64,000 bases of DNA. It comes from Nocardioides sp. Root190 (GTDB lineage Bacteria; Actinomycetota; Actinomycetes; Propionibacteriales; Nocardioidaceae). This document shows positions 8,770 to 16,684 of this stretch, piece after piece; the first letter of the stretch is position 1, and every line of letters starts with the position of its first letter. The position numbers and the translations under genes are program-made. The stretch lies in contig NZ_LMIA01000013.1 in the NCBI RefSeq assembly GCF_001428565.1, positions 71,029-135,028 on the forward strand. Reading direction: 5' to 3'. A model generated the notes under the pieces. It was not told the DNA's origin and did not search any database. It saw only the letters and a program-made list of their open reading frames with translations.

Positions 8770-10191
8770 ATGTTCAACAACAGCGAAGAGCTGCTCAAGT
8801 ACATCAAGGACGAAGGCGTCGAGATGGTCGACGTCCGCTTCTGTGACCTGCCCGGCATCATGCAGCACTTCACCGTGCCGGTCTCGTCCTTCGACCAGTC
8901 GGTGTTCGACGACGGTCTCGGCTTCGACGGTTCCTCCATCCGTGGCTTCCAGGCCATCAACGAGTCGGACATGTCGCTGTTCCCGGACCCGACCACGGCG
9001 TACATCGACCCGTTCCGCAAGGCCAAGACGCTCAACGTCAACTTCTTCATCCACGACCCGATCACGGGTGAGGCGTACTCCCGTGACCCGCGCAACATCG
9101 CGAAGAAGGCGCTGGCCTACCTCTCGAGCACCGGCATCGCCGACACCGCGTTCTTCGCGCCCGAGGCCGAGTTCTACATCTTCGACAACGTCCGTTACTC
9201 CACCGGCGTCAACGAGGGCTACTACCACATCGACTCCGTCGAGGGCTGGTGGAACTCGGGCAAGGAGGAGGAGAACAACAAGGGCTACAAGACCCGCCTC
9301 AAGGGTGGCTACTTCCCCGTCGAGCCGTACGACCACTACAGCGACCTGCGCGCCGACATGGTGAAGAACCTCGAGGCCTGCGGCCTCCAGGTCGAGCGCG
9401 CCCACCACGAGGTCGGCACCGCCGGCCAGGCGGAGATCAACTACCGCTTCGACACGCTGCTCAAGGCCGCGGACGACGTGATGAAGTTCAAGTACCTCAT
9501 CAAGAACACCGCCTGGGAGCAGGGCAAGTCCGTCACGTTCATGCCGAAGCCGATCTTCGGTGACAACGGCTCGGGCATGCACGTGCACTCCTCGCTGTGG
9601 AAGGACGGCACGCCGCTGTTCTACGACGAGACCGGCTACGGCGGCCTGTCCGACCTGGCCCGCTGGTACATCGGCGGCATCCTGAAGCACGCGCCCGCGC
9701 TGCTGGCGTTCACGAACCCGACGGTGAACTCCTTCCACCGTCTGGTCCCGGGCTACGAGGCACCGATCTCGCTGGTCTACTCCTCGCGCAACCGCTCCGC
9801 CTCGATCCGGATCCCGATCACGGGCACCAACCCGAAGGCCAAGCGCGTCGAGGCCCGCTTCCCCGACCCGTCGGCGAACCCGTACCTCGCCTTCTCGGCC
9901 CTGATGCTCGCCGGCATCGACGGCATCCAGAACAAGATCGAGCCGCCAGCGCCGGTCGACAAGGACATCTACGAGCTCCCGCCGGACGAGATGGCCGAGA
10001 TCGCCCAGGTCCCGACGTCGCTCAACGCGGTGCTCGAGGCCCTCGAGGACGACCACGACTTCCTCACCGTGGGCAACGTGTTCACCCCCGACCTCATCGA
10101 GACCTGGGTGGACTACAAGCGGGTCCACGAGATCGCGCCCGTGCAGCTGCGGCCGCACCCGCACGAGTTCGAGCTGTATTACGACATCTAG
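8770..10191 (+). CDS. glnA: Type I glutamine synthetase GlnA
   Basis: 473 aa, full length. Motifs: FDGSSIRGF, EAEFYIFD, the ATP loop NGSGMHVHSS, and NRSASIRIP. The regulatory adenylylation loop reads DIYELPPDE with Tyr at about residue 401, so the enzyme is of the GSI-beta type subject to covalent control. ATG preceded by GAGGAGGAACGAACGA. The last 24 bases including the stop are the prophage attachment core, so integration leaves the protein unchanged but cuts the gene from its natural downstream DNA. Confidence 0.97.
   Translation: MFNNSEELLKYIKDEGVEMVDVRFCDLPGIMQHFTVPVSSFDQSVFDDGLGFDGSSIRGFQAINESDMSLFPDPTTAYIDPFRKAKTLNVNFFIHDPITGEAYSRDPRNIAKKALAYLSSTGIADTAFFAPEAEFYIFDNVRYSTGVNEGYYHIDSVEGWWNSGKEEENNKGYKTRLKGGYFPVEPYDHYSDLRADMVKNLEACGLQVERAHHEVGTAGQAEINYRFDTLLKAADDVMKFKYLIKNTAWEQGKSVTFMPKPIFGDNGSGMHVHSSLWKDGTPLFYDETGYGGLSDLARWYIGGILKHAPALLAFTNPTVNSFHRLVPGYEAPISLVYSSRNRSASIRIPITGTNPKAKRVEARFPDPSANPYLAFSALMLAGIDGIQNKIEPPAPVDKDIYELPPDEMAEIAQVPTSLNAVLEALEDDHDFLTVGNVFTPDLIETWVDYKRVHEIAPVQLRPHPHEFELYYDI
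10168..10191 (+). other. attL core (glnA 3' end)
   Basis: 24 bases running TTCGAGCTG...CATCTAG, identical to 51463-51486. They encode the last residues and stop of GlnA. The integrase gene lies immediately inside. Confidence 0.92.
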
Positions 10192-10215
10192 CAGGTCGCC
10201 CCGTGGAAATGGGGC

Positions 10216-10236
10216 CTACTGTCCGATTACTGTCCG
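10216..10236. repeat. Left integrase arm-type site
   Basis: Two TACTGTCCG copies separated by a two-base spacer. The 21-bp block recurs with one mismatch at 51334-51354, next to attR. Position and symmetry fit arm-type binding sites of a tyrosine integrase. Confidence 0.6.
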
Positions 10237-10247
10237 GACGGCTTGCG

Positions 10248-10286
10248 AACGAGGCTCCGAGGGCATCACGCCTTCGGGGCCTCGTT
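10248..10286. terminator. Possible stem-loop at integrase 3' end
   Basis: AACGAGGC pairs with GCCTCGTT around the integrase stop codon, with imperfect inner pairing. It could end leftward integrase transcription or rightward glnA transcription. No U-run. Confidence 0.3.
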
Positions 10287-11405
10287 GCCGTTTTCGGCCT
10301 TCTCCTGTGCTTCGGCGCGCGCCCGCATGACCTTCTCGCCTGCGGCCCTGATCACCTCGTCGGAGTTCGGCCAGAGGTGGCTGTAGGTGTCGAGCGTCGT
10401 CTTGGCCGACGCGTGCCTGAGCGCGGCCTGCACCTTCTTCACGTCGGCCCCGTCCTCGATGAGCATCGAGGCGAAGTAGTGGCGCAAGTCGTGGTAGCTG
10501 AAGCCCTCGGGCAGGCCCTCGACTTTCGGTCGAGCCGCTTGCAGCGCTCGCTGGATCGTCCAGGGCGACAACCGGTCACCCCACTGATTCGAGAGCAGCC
10601 ACTCCCCCTTCCGCTGGTCGCTGGTTGCTCTGATGTGGGCAGCGAGCTCGAGCGCGAGTGATTGCGGAAAGGAGACCGGGGTCTTCGACGTCTCGGTCTT
10701 CAGCGGCACGGAGGGGTACTGCGCGGCCGGGGTCCACACGCCACGCATGAGGTCGAGGTCGGCGATCATCAGACCGCCCGCCTCCGCGAGCCGCGCACCC
10801 ATGAAGGCGCCGATCAGCACGGCTGGCTTCATGTGATCGCCGACCGCGTCGTACAGCGCCCACATCTGCTCGGTCGTGGCGACGTAGGCCTTCTGCTTGC
10901 CAGCCGGCGGTGCCGTCTTCCTGGAGCACGGGGACCGCGGCAGCAGCCCGTCGTGAACCGCGTCGTCGAGGATCTGCGAGAGCCGGGCATGGAGGGCGTA
11001 GACGTAGGAGTCCGCAAGTCCCTCGGCCTTGAGTCGGGCACACCACGCCTTGACCTGTGATGGCCGCACCGCTCCGAGTTGCTGGGTGCCGAAGGCCGCC
11101 TTGATGCGGACGATGTGTGTCTCGGCCTGGCGCACCGTCGACTCACGGTGTGTCCGGTAGCCCTCGATCCAGATGTCGCACCACTCGGTGACTGTGGTCC
11201 GCGCGCGCCGTGGCGACACGTGCGTGCCGGTGACGAGCTTCGAAGTCTGCTCGTCCAGCCAGTCCTGGGCGTCTCGCTTCAGCTTGAAGTCCCGGGCGTA
11301 CTCCTTGCCCGCGTCGTCGACGTAGCGGACCTGCCAGCGCTGAGCGGTCCGCTTCTCCCCCGACCTGGTCGTCCACCGCGCGGTGCGCTTCTTGATCGAC
11401 GCCAT
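10266..11405 (-). CDS. int: Prophage tyrosine integrase
   Basis: Site-specific recombinase, 379 aa. An N-terminal arm-binding domain (residues 20-60), a SAM-like core-binding domain (70-155) and a catalytic domain follow. The active-site set is visible: Arg205 in GARLAEA, His305-x-x-Arg308 in HDLRHYFAS, His331 in LRHAS, and the nucleophile Tyr341 in DTYSHLW. It is transcribed toward attL and is the last gene of a leftward three-gene run with the ImmA-like protease and repressor, with stop/start overlaps. Confidence 0.96.
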   Translation of the reverse strand: MASIKKRTARWTTRSGEKRTAQRWQVRYVDDAGKEYARDFKLKRDAQDWLDEQTSKLVTGTHVSPRRARTTVTEWCDIWIEGYRTHRESTVRQAETHIVRIKAAFGTQQLGAVRPSQVKAWCARLKAEGLADSYVYALHARLSQILDDAVHDGLLPRSPCSRKTAPPAGKQKAYVATTEQMWALYDAVGDHMKPAVLIGAFMGARLAEAGGLMIADLDLMRGVWTPAAQYPSVPLKTETSKTPVSFPQSLALELAAHIRATSDQRKGEWLLSNQWGDRLSPWTIQRALQAARPKVEGLPEGFSYHDLRHYFASMLIEDGADVKKVQAALRHASAKTTLDTYSHLWPNSDEVIRAAGEKVMRARAEAQEKAENGNEAPKA

Positions 11406-11887
11406 CAGAGCTCCTCAAGACGTCGAGCCAGGTAGTGCCGCTCCGCCGGGTGAAGCCACCGCAGACGATCGCGCAAGACGTCGACGTCCACCATCAGCTC
11501 GTCGGCGCACTCTTCCATCGGCCACTGCGATGAGGCCGACCACGCAAGCGCTTCTCCGACGTCCTTGATCCAGGGCAGCATGAGACGAGCCGTCGTCCGG
11601 CGTACGACGAGCTCCTCCCGCTCGTAGAGCACACCATCGAGACTCGGGCCGCGTTCGGCGTGCAGCGTCTCGTGCAGCACGGTGCATCGTCGTTCCGCCC
11701 ACGTCAGGTCCGTACGCAGACTGATCTCGCGAGGGGCATGGCGCGTGACGCCCATGCGGTCGTCCTCGTCAGGGTGATGCCAGAGCAGAGTCCAAGCGTC
11801 ACCCAGCGCCCTCAGTCGACGCCACGGATGAATCGTTGCCACGACCGGGAAGGTAGGCGCAGGGGCCGACGCAACCAGTCCGGTCAC
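11405..11887 (-). CDS. ImmA/IrrE-like metallopeptidase
   Basis: 160 aa with the zinc motif HETLHAERG at residues 72-80 and a downstream acidic segment that could give the third ligand. ImmA-type proteases cleave phage or ICE repressors to trigger induction. Here the gene lies directly after the repressor gene (ATGA overlap) and before the integrase, the expected genetic context. The target is inferred to be the adjacent repressor. Confidence 0.8.
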   Translation of the reverse strand: MTGLVASAPAPTFPVVATIHPWRRLRALGDAWTLLWHHPDEDDRMGVTRHAPREISLRTDLTWAERRCTVLHETLHAERGPSLDGVLYEREELVVRRTTARLMLPWIKDVGEALAWSASSQWPMEECADELMVDVDVLRDRLRWLHPAERHYLARRLEEL

Positions 11888-12510
11888 GTGTCTTCCGATC
11901 GAGCCTTCTTGCCCGTCGGGCGGGCAGCCTCTTGGACGGGTTGGGCGTATGTCCGCTTCGCGGCACGTTTCTGCCCCAGGGTCGGCAAGCCGGAAACCAC
12001 GCCGGCGGACGTCCGGATCAGTTCCCGAGCGGCGCGAATGGCCTCCGCTTCGGTGTCGTGGTGAGAGATCTCTTCACCGCGGCTGTTCGTGATCACCCAG
12101 TCGCGCGCCGGGTAGTGCCGCAGTTGCGCGACAGCGTGCCGGCGATCCGACTCAGTGGCGACTTTGGCGTCGACGAAGTGCATCGAACCGTCATCGCCCA
12201 TGTAGAAGAGGTCGACCTCAGCCGGGTTGGCCCTCGCCTCTTCAGCCATGAGGCGATCCATGTGGTTCTCGTGGGCGCGGCGAATCAGCTCATGAGCATC
12301 CTCTTCGAGGTAGGCGCAGATGAGCTCGATGTCGTCGAGCGTGAAGGCTTTCTCGTCGCGCAGACGGATGGCCAAGTAGTTGTGCGACTTGAAGCCGGCA
12401 GCCAGCGCGAGCTCTCGTCCGGTGATCCGGCGAGCGGCCATAACCGCCCGGATCTCGGCGGAGACGGAGCGCGCGAAGGCAGTCGCTGTGCCGTCGGGGA
12501 AGGGAGGCAT
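11884..12510 (-). CDS. Prophage repressor (HTH domain)
   Basis: 208 aa. Residues 12-60 form a helix-turn-helix with ITGRELALAAGFKSHNYLAIRLRDEKAFTLD split across helices. The C-terminal part (95-170), with FYMGDDGSMHFVDAKVATESDRRHAVAQL and REEISHHD-like segments, is not a LexA-type Ser/Lys peptidase domain, so induction would rely on the adjacent metalloprotease rather than self-cleavage. It is divergent from a Cro-like gene across a short operator region, the classic lysogeny switch position. Confidence 0.75.
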   Translation of the reverse strand: MPPFPDGTATAFARSVSAEIRAVMAARRITGRELALAAGFKSHNYLAIRLRDEKAFTLDDIELICAYLEEDAHELIRRAHENHMDRLMAEEARANPAEVDLFYMGDDGSMHFVDAKVATESDRRHAVAQLRHYPARDWVITNSRGEEISHHDTEAEAIRAARELIRTSAGVVSGLPTLGQKRAAKRTYAQPVQEAARPTGKKARSEDT

Positions 12511-12519
12511 GGGGACAAA

Positions 12520-12588
12520 CTACTCGAAAAGTGAGTAGATGTCTCTAGGTAGTTGCTCGCGTACCGACCCTGTGCCTACTGTACCGAC
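12520..12588. promoter_or_regulatory. Divergent operator region of the lysogeny switch
   Basis: Lies between the repressor start (12510, leftward) and the Cro-like start (12589, rightward). It contains an inverted repeat CTACTC-N7-GAGTAG at 12520-12538 and a direct repeat GTACCGAC at 12561-12568 and 12581-12588. These are candidate repressor and Cro binding sites; exact promoters were not resolved. Confidence 0.55.
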
Positions 12589-12831
12589 ATGGGTACACAG
12601 TCACTCACTCTCCGGCAGGTTGTCGCCGCTGAACTGCGAGCCGAGATGGCCCGCCAGAGGCGTACTGGTGTCGAGCTCGCAGTCGTCCTCCAGTGTAGCC
12701 AGCAGTCGGCCTCCCGCCGGCTCAACGGCGGGCAAGGCCTCGACCTCGACGACCTGCCGCTGATCGCCGAGTGGCTCGGCATCAGCGTCATGGATCTGAT
12801 CGCCCCTGCCCGCGAACGAGTGGCGTCGTGA
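12589..12831 (+). CDS. Cro-like HTH protein
   Basis: 80 aa from ATG at 12589, chosen because upstream codons run into the operator repeats. Helix-turn-helix near residues 22-50 (GVELAVVLQCSQQSASRRLNG), then DLDDLPLIAEWLGISVMDLI, the pattern of XRE-type regulators. First rightward gene of the early operon, opposite the repressor, so likely the lytic regulator. Its stop overlaps the next gene's GTG. Confidence 0.75.
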   Translation: MGTQSLTLRQVVAAELRAEMARQRRTGVELAVVLQCSQQSASRRLNGGQGLDLDDLPLIAEWLGISVMDLIAPARERVAS

Positions 12832-13007
12832 CCGAGCTGCTGCGCATGAACGAGGTGTCGGAGCGCACCGGCGTGCCGCTCGAGACGCTCCGCTACTGGC
12901 GCAAGCAGGGCCGCGGCCCGAAGGCAGCGCGCATCGGACGGCGAGTGGTCTATCGGGCCGCCGACGTAGAGACCTGGATCGACCAGCAGTTCGCGGAGTC
13001 GGCATGA
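12828..13007 (+). CDS. MerR-like / excisionase-type DNA-binding protein
   Basis: 59 aa starting at GTG 12828 (GTGA overlap). The sequence MNEVSERTGVPLETLRYWRKQ followed by KAARIGRRVVYRAADVETWI is a winged-helix of the helix-turn-helix-17/Xis group. In early phage operons such proteins act as regulators or excisionases. A better-placed excisionase candidate exists at 51135-51329, so this one may be a transcription factor. Confidence 0.7.
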   Translation: MTELLRMNEVSERTGVPLETLRYWRKQGRGPKAARIGRRVVYRAADVETWIDQQFAESA

Positions 13008-13147
13008 ACACCGACGAGCGCGAGGGCTGGGACGACTGGACCCGCGAGGTCGGCTTCGGCCTGGTTCTCCTCGTGGCCAGCCCGGTGCTCGCGGCTGGTC
13101 TCGCCGCCTGGTTCGTCGCCAGGGCGCTCGGTCTCAGCACTCCCTGA
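13004..13147 (+). CDS. Small membrane protein
   Basis: 47 aa. Acidic N-terminus (MNTDEREGWDDW) then one hydrophobic helix of about 22 residues (FGLVLLVASPVLAAGLAAWFV). ATGA overlap with the previous gene supports it as a real, translationally coupled gene. Early-expressed single-helix phage proteins sometimes act in superinfection exclusion; nothing here proves a role. Confidence 0.6.
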   Translation: MNTDEREGWDDWTREVGFGLVLLVASPVLAAGLAAWFVARALGLSTP

Positions 13148-13227
13148 CTTTCACCACCCGCAAACGCCAGCGGGTCCGGCTCATCGCCTGGCAGCGACCG
13201 GACCCACCAACACACGAAGGATCCCAC

Positions 13228-13431
13228 ATGTCCCACACGCACATTCCCCGCCGCTCCGGATCGGTGGGCACGCTCCGTGACCTGGGCGCCCGGCAGGTCC
13301 TCGCGCCAGCCAAGTCGACAGTGAAGCGGCGCCAGCGAGGCTCCCTGCTGCCGAGCTACGTCAACGACGACAAGGACCGCTCGCTCCCGGGCAAGGCCCG
13401 GCGTCGGGCACGCAAGGCGGCTCGGGCATGA
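13228..13431 (+). CDS. Small basic early protein
   Basis: 67 aa, strongly basic, with KRRQRG and KARRRARKAARA segments, so nucleic-acid binding is possible. GAAGGATCCCAC precedes the ATG. The 80 bases before it are noncoding and could hold a promoter. Overlaps the next gene by 4 bases. No family recognised. Confidence 0.55.
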   Translation: MSHTHIPRRSGSVGTLRDLGARQVLAPAKSTVKRRQRGSLLPSYVNDDKDRSLPGKARRRARKAARA

Positions 13432-13718
13432 GCGCCGTCGACGTAACGGCGGCGCAGGACGAGCTCGGCAACCTGAAGTCGAACCTGTGGCAGGCAGTCC
13501 GTGACCTCCGCAATGCGCCCACCGCCGACAACTACGACGCAGTCGCGGGCATCGCCCGGGCGCTCGAATCGGCCTGCGAGGAGTTCCGCAAGACGAACGT
13601 GCCGAACGCCCTCGAGGTCTTCGTGACCTGCGACCACAAGATCGGCCAGCCGCTCTCCATCTGGGCGCGCTTCGCGAGCGGCGTCGAGTGCATCTACGAA
13701 GCCGCGGTGTCGGCATGA
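13428..13718 (+). CDS. Early phage protein, unknown
   Basis: 96 aa, mostly helical, with two cysteines and EVFVTCDHKIGQPLSIWARF near the C-terminus. It lies between genes with 4-base overlaps on both sides, part of a tightly packed early operon. No recognisable domain. Confidence 0.6.
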   Translation: MSAVDVTAAQDELGNLKSNLWQAVRDLRNAPTADNYDAVAGIARALESACEEFRKTNVPNALEVFVTCDHKIGQPLSIWARFASGVECIYEAAVSA

Positions 13719-13978
13719 ACGGCCCGGATCACTACCGCGAGTCTGAGCGGCTGATCGCCGCGGGCGAGGCTGTGGTCGAGGAGATCCGCGCTGCCAAGGG
13801 CGACGAGGCCCGACGCGACGCGCTCGGCAAGCAGGCAGGCGGGATCTGGGCTCAGGCTCAGGTGCACGCGACGCTCGCGCTCACCGCTGCAACGGTCGCA
13901 CCGACCGCAACCTTCGACGGCGGGGACGGTCGCACCGAGACGTTCACGGGCGTCGAGTGGTCGGAGGCGACCTCGTGA
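13715..13978 (+). CDS. Early phage protein, unknown
   Basis: 87 aa. Helical N-terminal half (ESERLIAAGEAVVEEIRAA), then an Ala/Thr-rich segment with HATLALTAATVAPTATFDGG, a pattern seen in small actinophage early proteins. Start at ATG 13715 overlapping the previous stop. Function not assigned. Confidence 0.6.
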   Translation: MNGPDHYRESERLIAAGEAVVEEIRAAKGDEARRDALGKQAGGIWAQAQVHATLALTAATVAPTATFDGGDGRTETFTGVEWSEATS

Positions 13979-14238
13979 CGACCGCCGAAGTGCAGGACGT
14001 CCGCTACTGGCTGACGCCCGAGGGCTGCACGGCGGCCGGCGGCCACGTCCTGGTCGTCAGCTCCTGGGCCTGCCTGTCCTGCGGCACCTCGCTAGGGCCG
14101 ATGTGCCCCGAGTGCCGCAACGGCAAGCACGCCAACTGCGACCAGATCGCCATGGACGAGAACGACGAGCTCACCGAGTGCACCTGCACCGATCCCACCC
14201 ACTCCCCCGACCCGTCCACCGAGAGGACCACCCCGTGA
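13975..14238 (+). CDS. Cys-rich zinc-binding-like early protein
   Basis: 87 aa from GTG 13975. Cysteine pairs CLSC and CPEC, followed by HANC and CTC, suggest one or two bound zinc ions. Acidic C-terminal tail. Part of the overlapping early gene string; possibly a nucleic-acid or protein adaptor. Confidence 0.6.
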   Translation: MTTAEVQDVRYWLTPEGCTAAGGHVLVVSSWACLSCGTSLGPMCPECRNGKHANCDQIAMDENDELTECTCTDPTHSPDPSTERTTP

Positions 14239-14591
14239 CCACCCCGACCACGCCCGAGCCGGGCGCCTTCGCCATCGAGCCATCGGCCGAGTCCCGGCTG
14301 GCCCAACTGCACGCGTCGTACGCCGACGCCAAGGCTGCCGCCGACGCAGCGGCCGAGCGGTTGAAGACCATCACCGACGGCATCAAGGCCGAGCTCACCG
14401 CTCTGGCACCCGACGGCACGACACGCGTCGACCTCGGCGGCGCCTTCGGCCCGACCCTGCGCCTGGCCTACGCCGAGCGCGTCACCTTCGACAGCCGCAA
14501 GCTGAAGGTCGACGACCCCGAGCTCTACGTGCGCTACGCGAAGTTCGGCGGCGCCTGGTCCCTGCGCGCTGTCTCGGGTGAGCAGCCGTGA
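14235..14591 (+). CDS. Early phage protein with helical N-terminus
   Basis: 118 aa from GTG 14235. Residues 20-60 form an Ala-rich helix (coiled-coil-like ADAKAAADAAAERLKTI), then a compact C-terminal region with DPELYVRYAKFGGAWSLRAV. Similar small proteins occur next to recombination genes in actinophages; no defined function. Confidence 0.6.
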   Translation: MTTPTTPEPGAFAIEPSAESRLAQLHASYADAKAAADAAAERLKTITDGIKAELTALAPDGTTRVDLGGAFGPTLRLAYAERVTFDSRKLKVDDPELYVRYAKFGGAWSLRAVSGEQP

Positions 14592-15040
14592 TGCGCGCCT
14601 ACCTCGCGGCGCCGTACGCCGCCCGGGAGCAGGTCTTCAACTACGCCCGCGACCTGGTGCGGCTCGAGTTCGACGTCACCGCGTCGTGGATCGAGGAGCT
14701 GCACGACATCAACGCCGGCACGATCGGCGCGGCCAAGGACCTGCACCCCGGCGAGGTCGCCGGGCACGCGCTGACCGACCTCGACGACATCGAGCGCTGC
14801 GACGTGCTGGTGGTCTTCACCGGCAACTACATCGAGTCCTTCGGGTTCGACGCCGCGCTGCTCCACACCGGCGGCCGGCACGTCGAGACCGGCTACGCGC
14901 TGGCCAAGGGCAAGCCCGTGTTCGTGGTCGGCGAGCCCGAGAACGTCTTCCACCGCCTGCCCCAGGTCACCGTCGCGGACTCGTGGCTCGAGCTCGTCGG
15001 CGCGCTGGTCGAGCACCGGGATGCGGGGCTCGCGACGTGA
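14591..15040 (+). CDS. Nucleoside 2-deoxyribosyltransferase-like protein
   Basis: 149 aa. It begins RAYLAAPYAAREQV (nucleotide-binding beta-alpha start) and has DLDDIERCDVLVVFTG, TGGRHVETGYALAKGKPVFVVG and PENVFHRLP, characteristic of the NDT family, with the catalytic Glu in HVETG. Such phage enzymes exchange or salvage bases of deoxynucleosides. Start at ATG 14591; a GTG three bases earlier is also possible. Confidence 0.8.
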   Translation: MRAYLAAPYAAREQVFNYARDLVRLEFDVTASWIEELHDINAGTIGAAKDLHPGEVAGHALTDLDDIERCDVLVVFTGNYIESFGFDAALLHTGGRHVETGYALAKGKPVFVVGEPENVFHRLPQVTVADSWLELVGALVEHRDAGLAT

Positions 15041-15062
15041 GCGTCCCGACAGTGCTGGGCGC

Positions 15063-15740
15063 TCAGGGCAGGCGACGACGGAGCGCCCGAGTTTGCCGCC
15101 ATCTCGGCAGTGAGAAGCGCCGAGAATGCGCCGGAAGCTGCGGCTTGCGTCCGTCCGGAAGTCCCGTTTCCTCGGGTTCGTTGCCCTCGATCATCTTCGA
15201 GTACCCGTCATCGCCTGTGGTCTGGACCATGTACGTGGGCCGCGGCGCCAACTGTGTCAACTTGATGCGCTCGACCCTGCGTCGATTCCGGATGCTCGGA
15301 GTGGGCCTCCATGTCACAACGACTTCGGCGTCGTTCCATGCACTGGCCTCGGAGAGCACCACGACATGCACCTGGTCTCCGGATCGCATCGCCGGCACCA
15401 AGCTGACATCGCTCCGCGCGACGCCCCATGACGCACTCCGAGCCTCGCCCTGGAGTTGCACCCAGCACCCCGCGCCGACGACTCGCACTGCCAGTGCTGC
15501 TCCGCTGCCGACGTTGGCCAACTCGAACGCCGCGAACGGCTCCTGCGTCGGGCCGCGGTCCGTTGTCCCGTGCCACTCGCTCTTCTCGTCGAAAGTGATC
15601 CAAGCAGCCTGTTGCCGATCGATCAGCCGCCATAGCCAGGAGAAGCCAACAGCGGCCGCAGTGGCTATCGCCGTCGCGATCGCCGCGACAACGCCGACGA
15701 TCTGCCATTGCTCGGTCGTCCAGTCCTGCCAAAGGTCCAC
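15063..15740 (-). CDS. Membrane-anchored protein, probable moron
   Basis: 225 aa from GTG 15740, opposite to surrounding early genes. One N-terminal transmembrane helix (QIVGVVAAIATAIATAAAV, about residues 11-36), then a beta-rich domain with ELANVGSGAALAVRVVGAGCWVQ, and a basic C-terminus. Independent orientation and membrane anchoring are typical of genes expressed by the prophage that alter the host surface. No known family recognised. Confidence 0.6.
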   Translation of the reverse strand: MDLWQDWTTEQWQIVGVVAAIATAIATAAAVGFSWLWRLIDRQQAAWITFDEKSEWHGTTDRGPTQEPFAAFELANVGSGAALAVRVVGAGCWVQLQGEARSASWGVARSDVSLVPAMRSGDQVHVVVLSEASAWNDAEVVVTWRPTPSIRNRRRVERIKLTQLAPRPTYMVQTTGDDGYSKMIEGNEPEETGLPDGRKPQLPAHSRRFSLPRWRQTRALRRRLP

Positions 15741-15764
15741 GGCGCGCAGCCTAGGCGGTGCGGC

Positions 15765-16607
15765 ATGACTGCGCCGGCGATCACGGCCTCCGAGTTCATG
15801 TCGGCGGCGCCGAAGTCGGTGTCCGGCTCGTCGCCCTGGGCGTCGCGCTACGCCAGCGAGCTGCGCCGGGTCCTGCACGAGCACGCCGCCCGCGCGCCCC
15901 GCACGCTGCAGCAGCACCTCGGACCCTCGGAGATCGGCGTGGAGTGCGACCGGCAGGTGGTCGGCAAGCTCGCGGCCCTGCCCACGACCAACCACGTCTC
16001 GGACCCGTGGCCGAGCATCGTCGGGACGGCCTGCCACGCCTACGCCGAGGAGGCGTTCAAGGGCGACAACCACCGCCGCAACGTCCTGCGCTGGGTGGCC
16101 GAGACCCGCGTGACGCCGCACCCCGACCACCCTGGCACCGCTGACCTCTACGACGCCCAGGAGCAGGCGGTCGTCGACCACAAGTTCCTCGGTGAGTCGA
16201 GCATGGCCAAGATCCGCAAGGAGCCGCCGCGCAAGTACCAGGTGCAGCTGCTGCTCTACGGGCTCGGCTACTACAAGCTCGGCCTGCCCGTGCGCCGCGT
16301 CGTGGTGGCGGCCTACCCCCGCACCGCCGGGTCCCTGGACGGGATCTACGTGTGGGAGCGCGAGTTCTCCGACGCCAACGGGATCAAGCCCGACGTCGTC
16401 GAGCTTCTCGGCACCGTGTTCGACCAGACGGCCGAGCGCAAGCGACTCGCGTACCAGCTGCTCAACCAGCAGATCCGCATCGAGGACGTGCCGGTCTCGC
16501 CCGACGACGGCGAGTGCTACTTCTGCCCGTTCTACCGGCCCCAGTCGGCCCGAGATGGCGGCCCTGGCTGCCCCGGGACGGTCGCGCCCACCCTCTCCCC
16601 CGCCTGA
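15765..16607 (+). CDS. Cas4/RecB-like PD-(D/E)XK exonuclease
   Basis: 280 aa. Nuclease motifs: HAYAEEAF, GTADLYDAQEQAVVDHKFLG (Asp then D-x-K), and Q-V-Q-L-L-L-Y. The C-terminus carries CYFCPFY plus a further Cys, compatible with a partial iron-sulfur or zinc cluster as in Cas4-type enzymes. It begins the recombination block and is followed by an ssDNA-binding-like protein and a helicase, so it probably processes phage DNA ends. Confidence 0.8.
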   Translation: MTAPAITASEFMSAAPKSVSGSSPWASRYASELRRVLHEHAARAPRTLQQHLGPSEIGVECDRQVVGKLAALPTTNHVSDPWPSIVGTACHAYAEEAFKGDNHRRNVLRWVAETRVTPHPDHPGTADLYDAQEQAVVDHKFLGESSMAKIRKEPPRKYQVQLLLYGLGYYKLGLPVRRVVVAAYPRTAGSLDGIYVWEREFSDANGIKPDVVELLGTVFDQTAERKRLAYQLLNQQIRIEDVPVSPDDGECYFCPFYRPQSARDGGPGCPGTVAPTLSPA

Positions 16608-16684
16608 CGCGGGGTCTGTCAGCCCTGCCTGGGCTGGCCGCTTCACCGATCACCCATCAACCCAAACCAGAGATCGAGAGACCC

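Noticed and set aside
10602..10661. Rightward frame running from inside glnA (9597) across attL to 10661
   Set aside because: Out of frame with glnA and antisense to the integrase; composition is that of a shadow.
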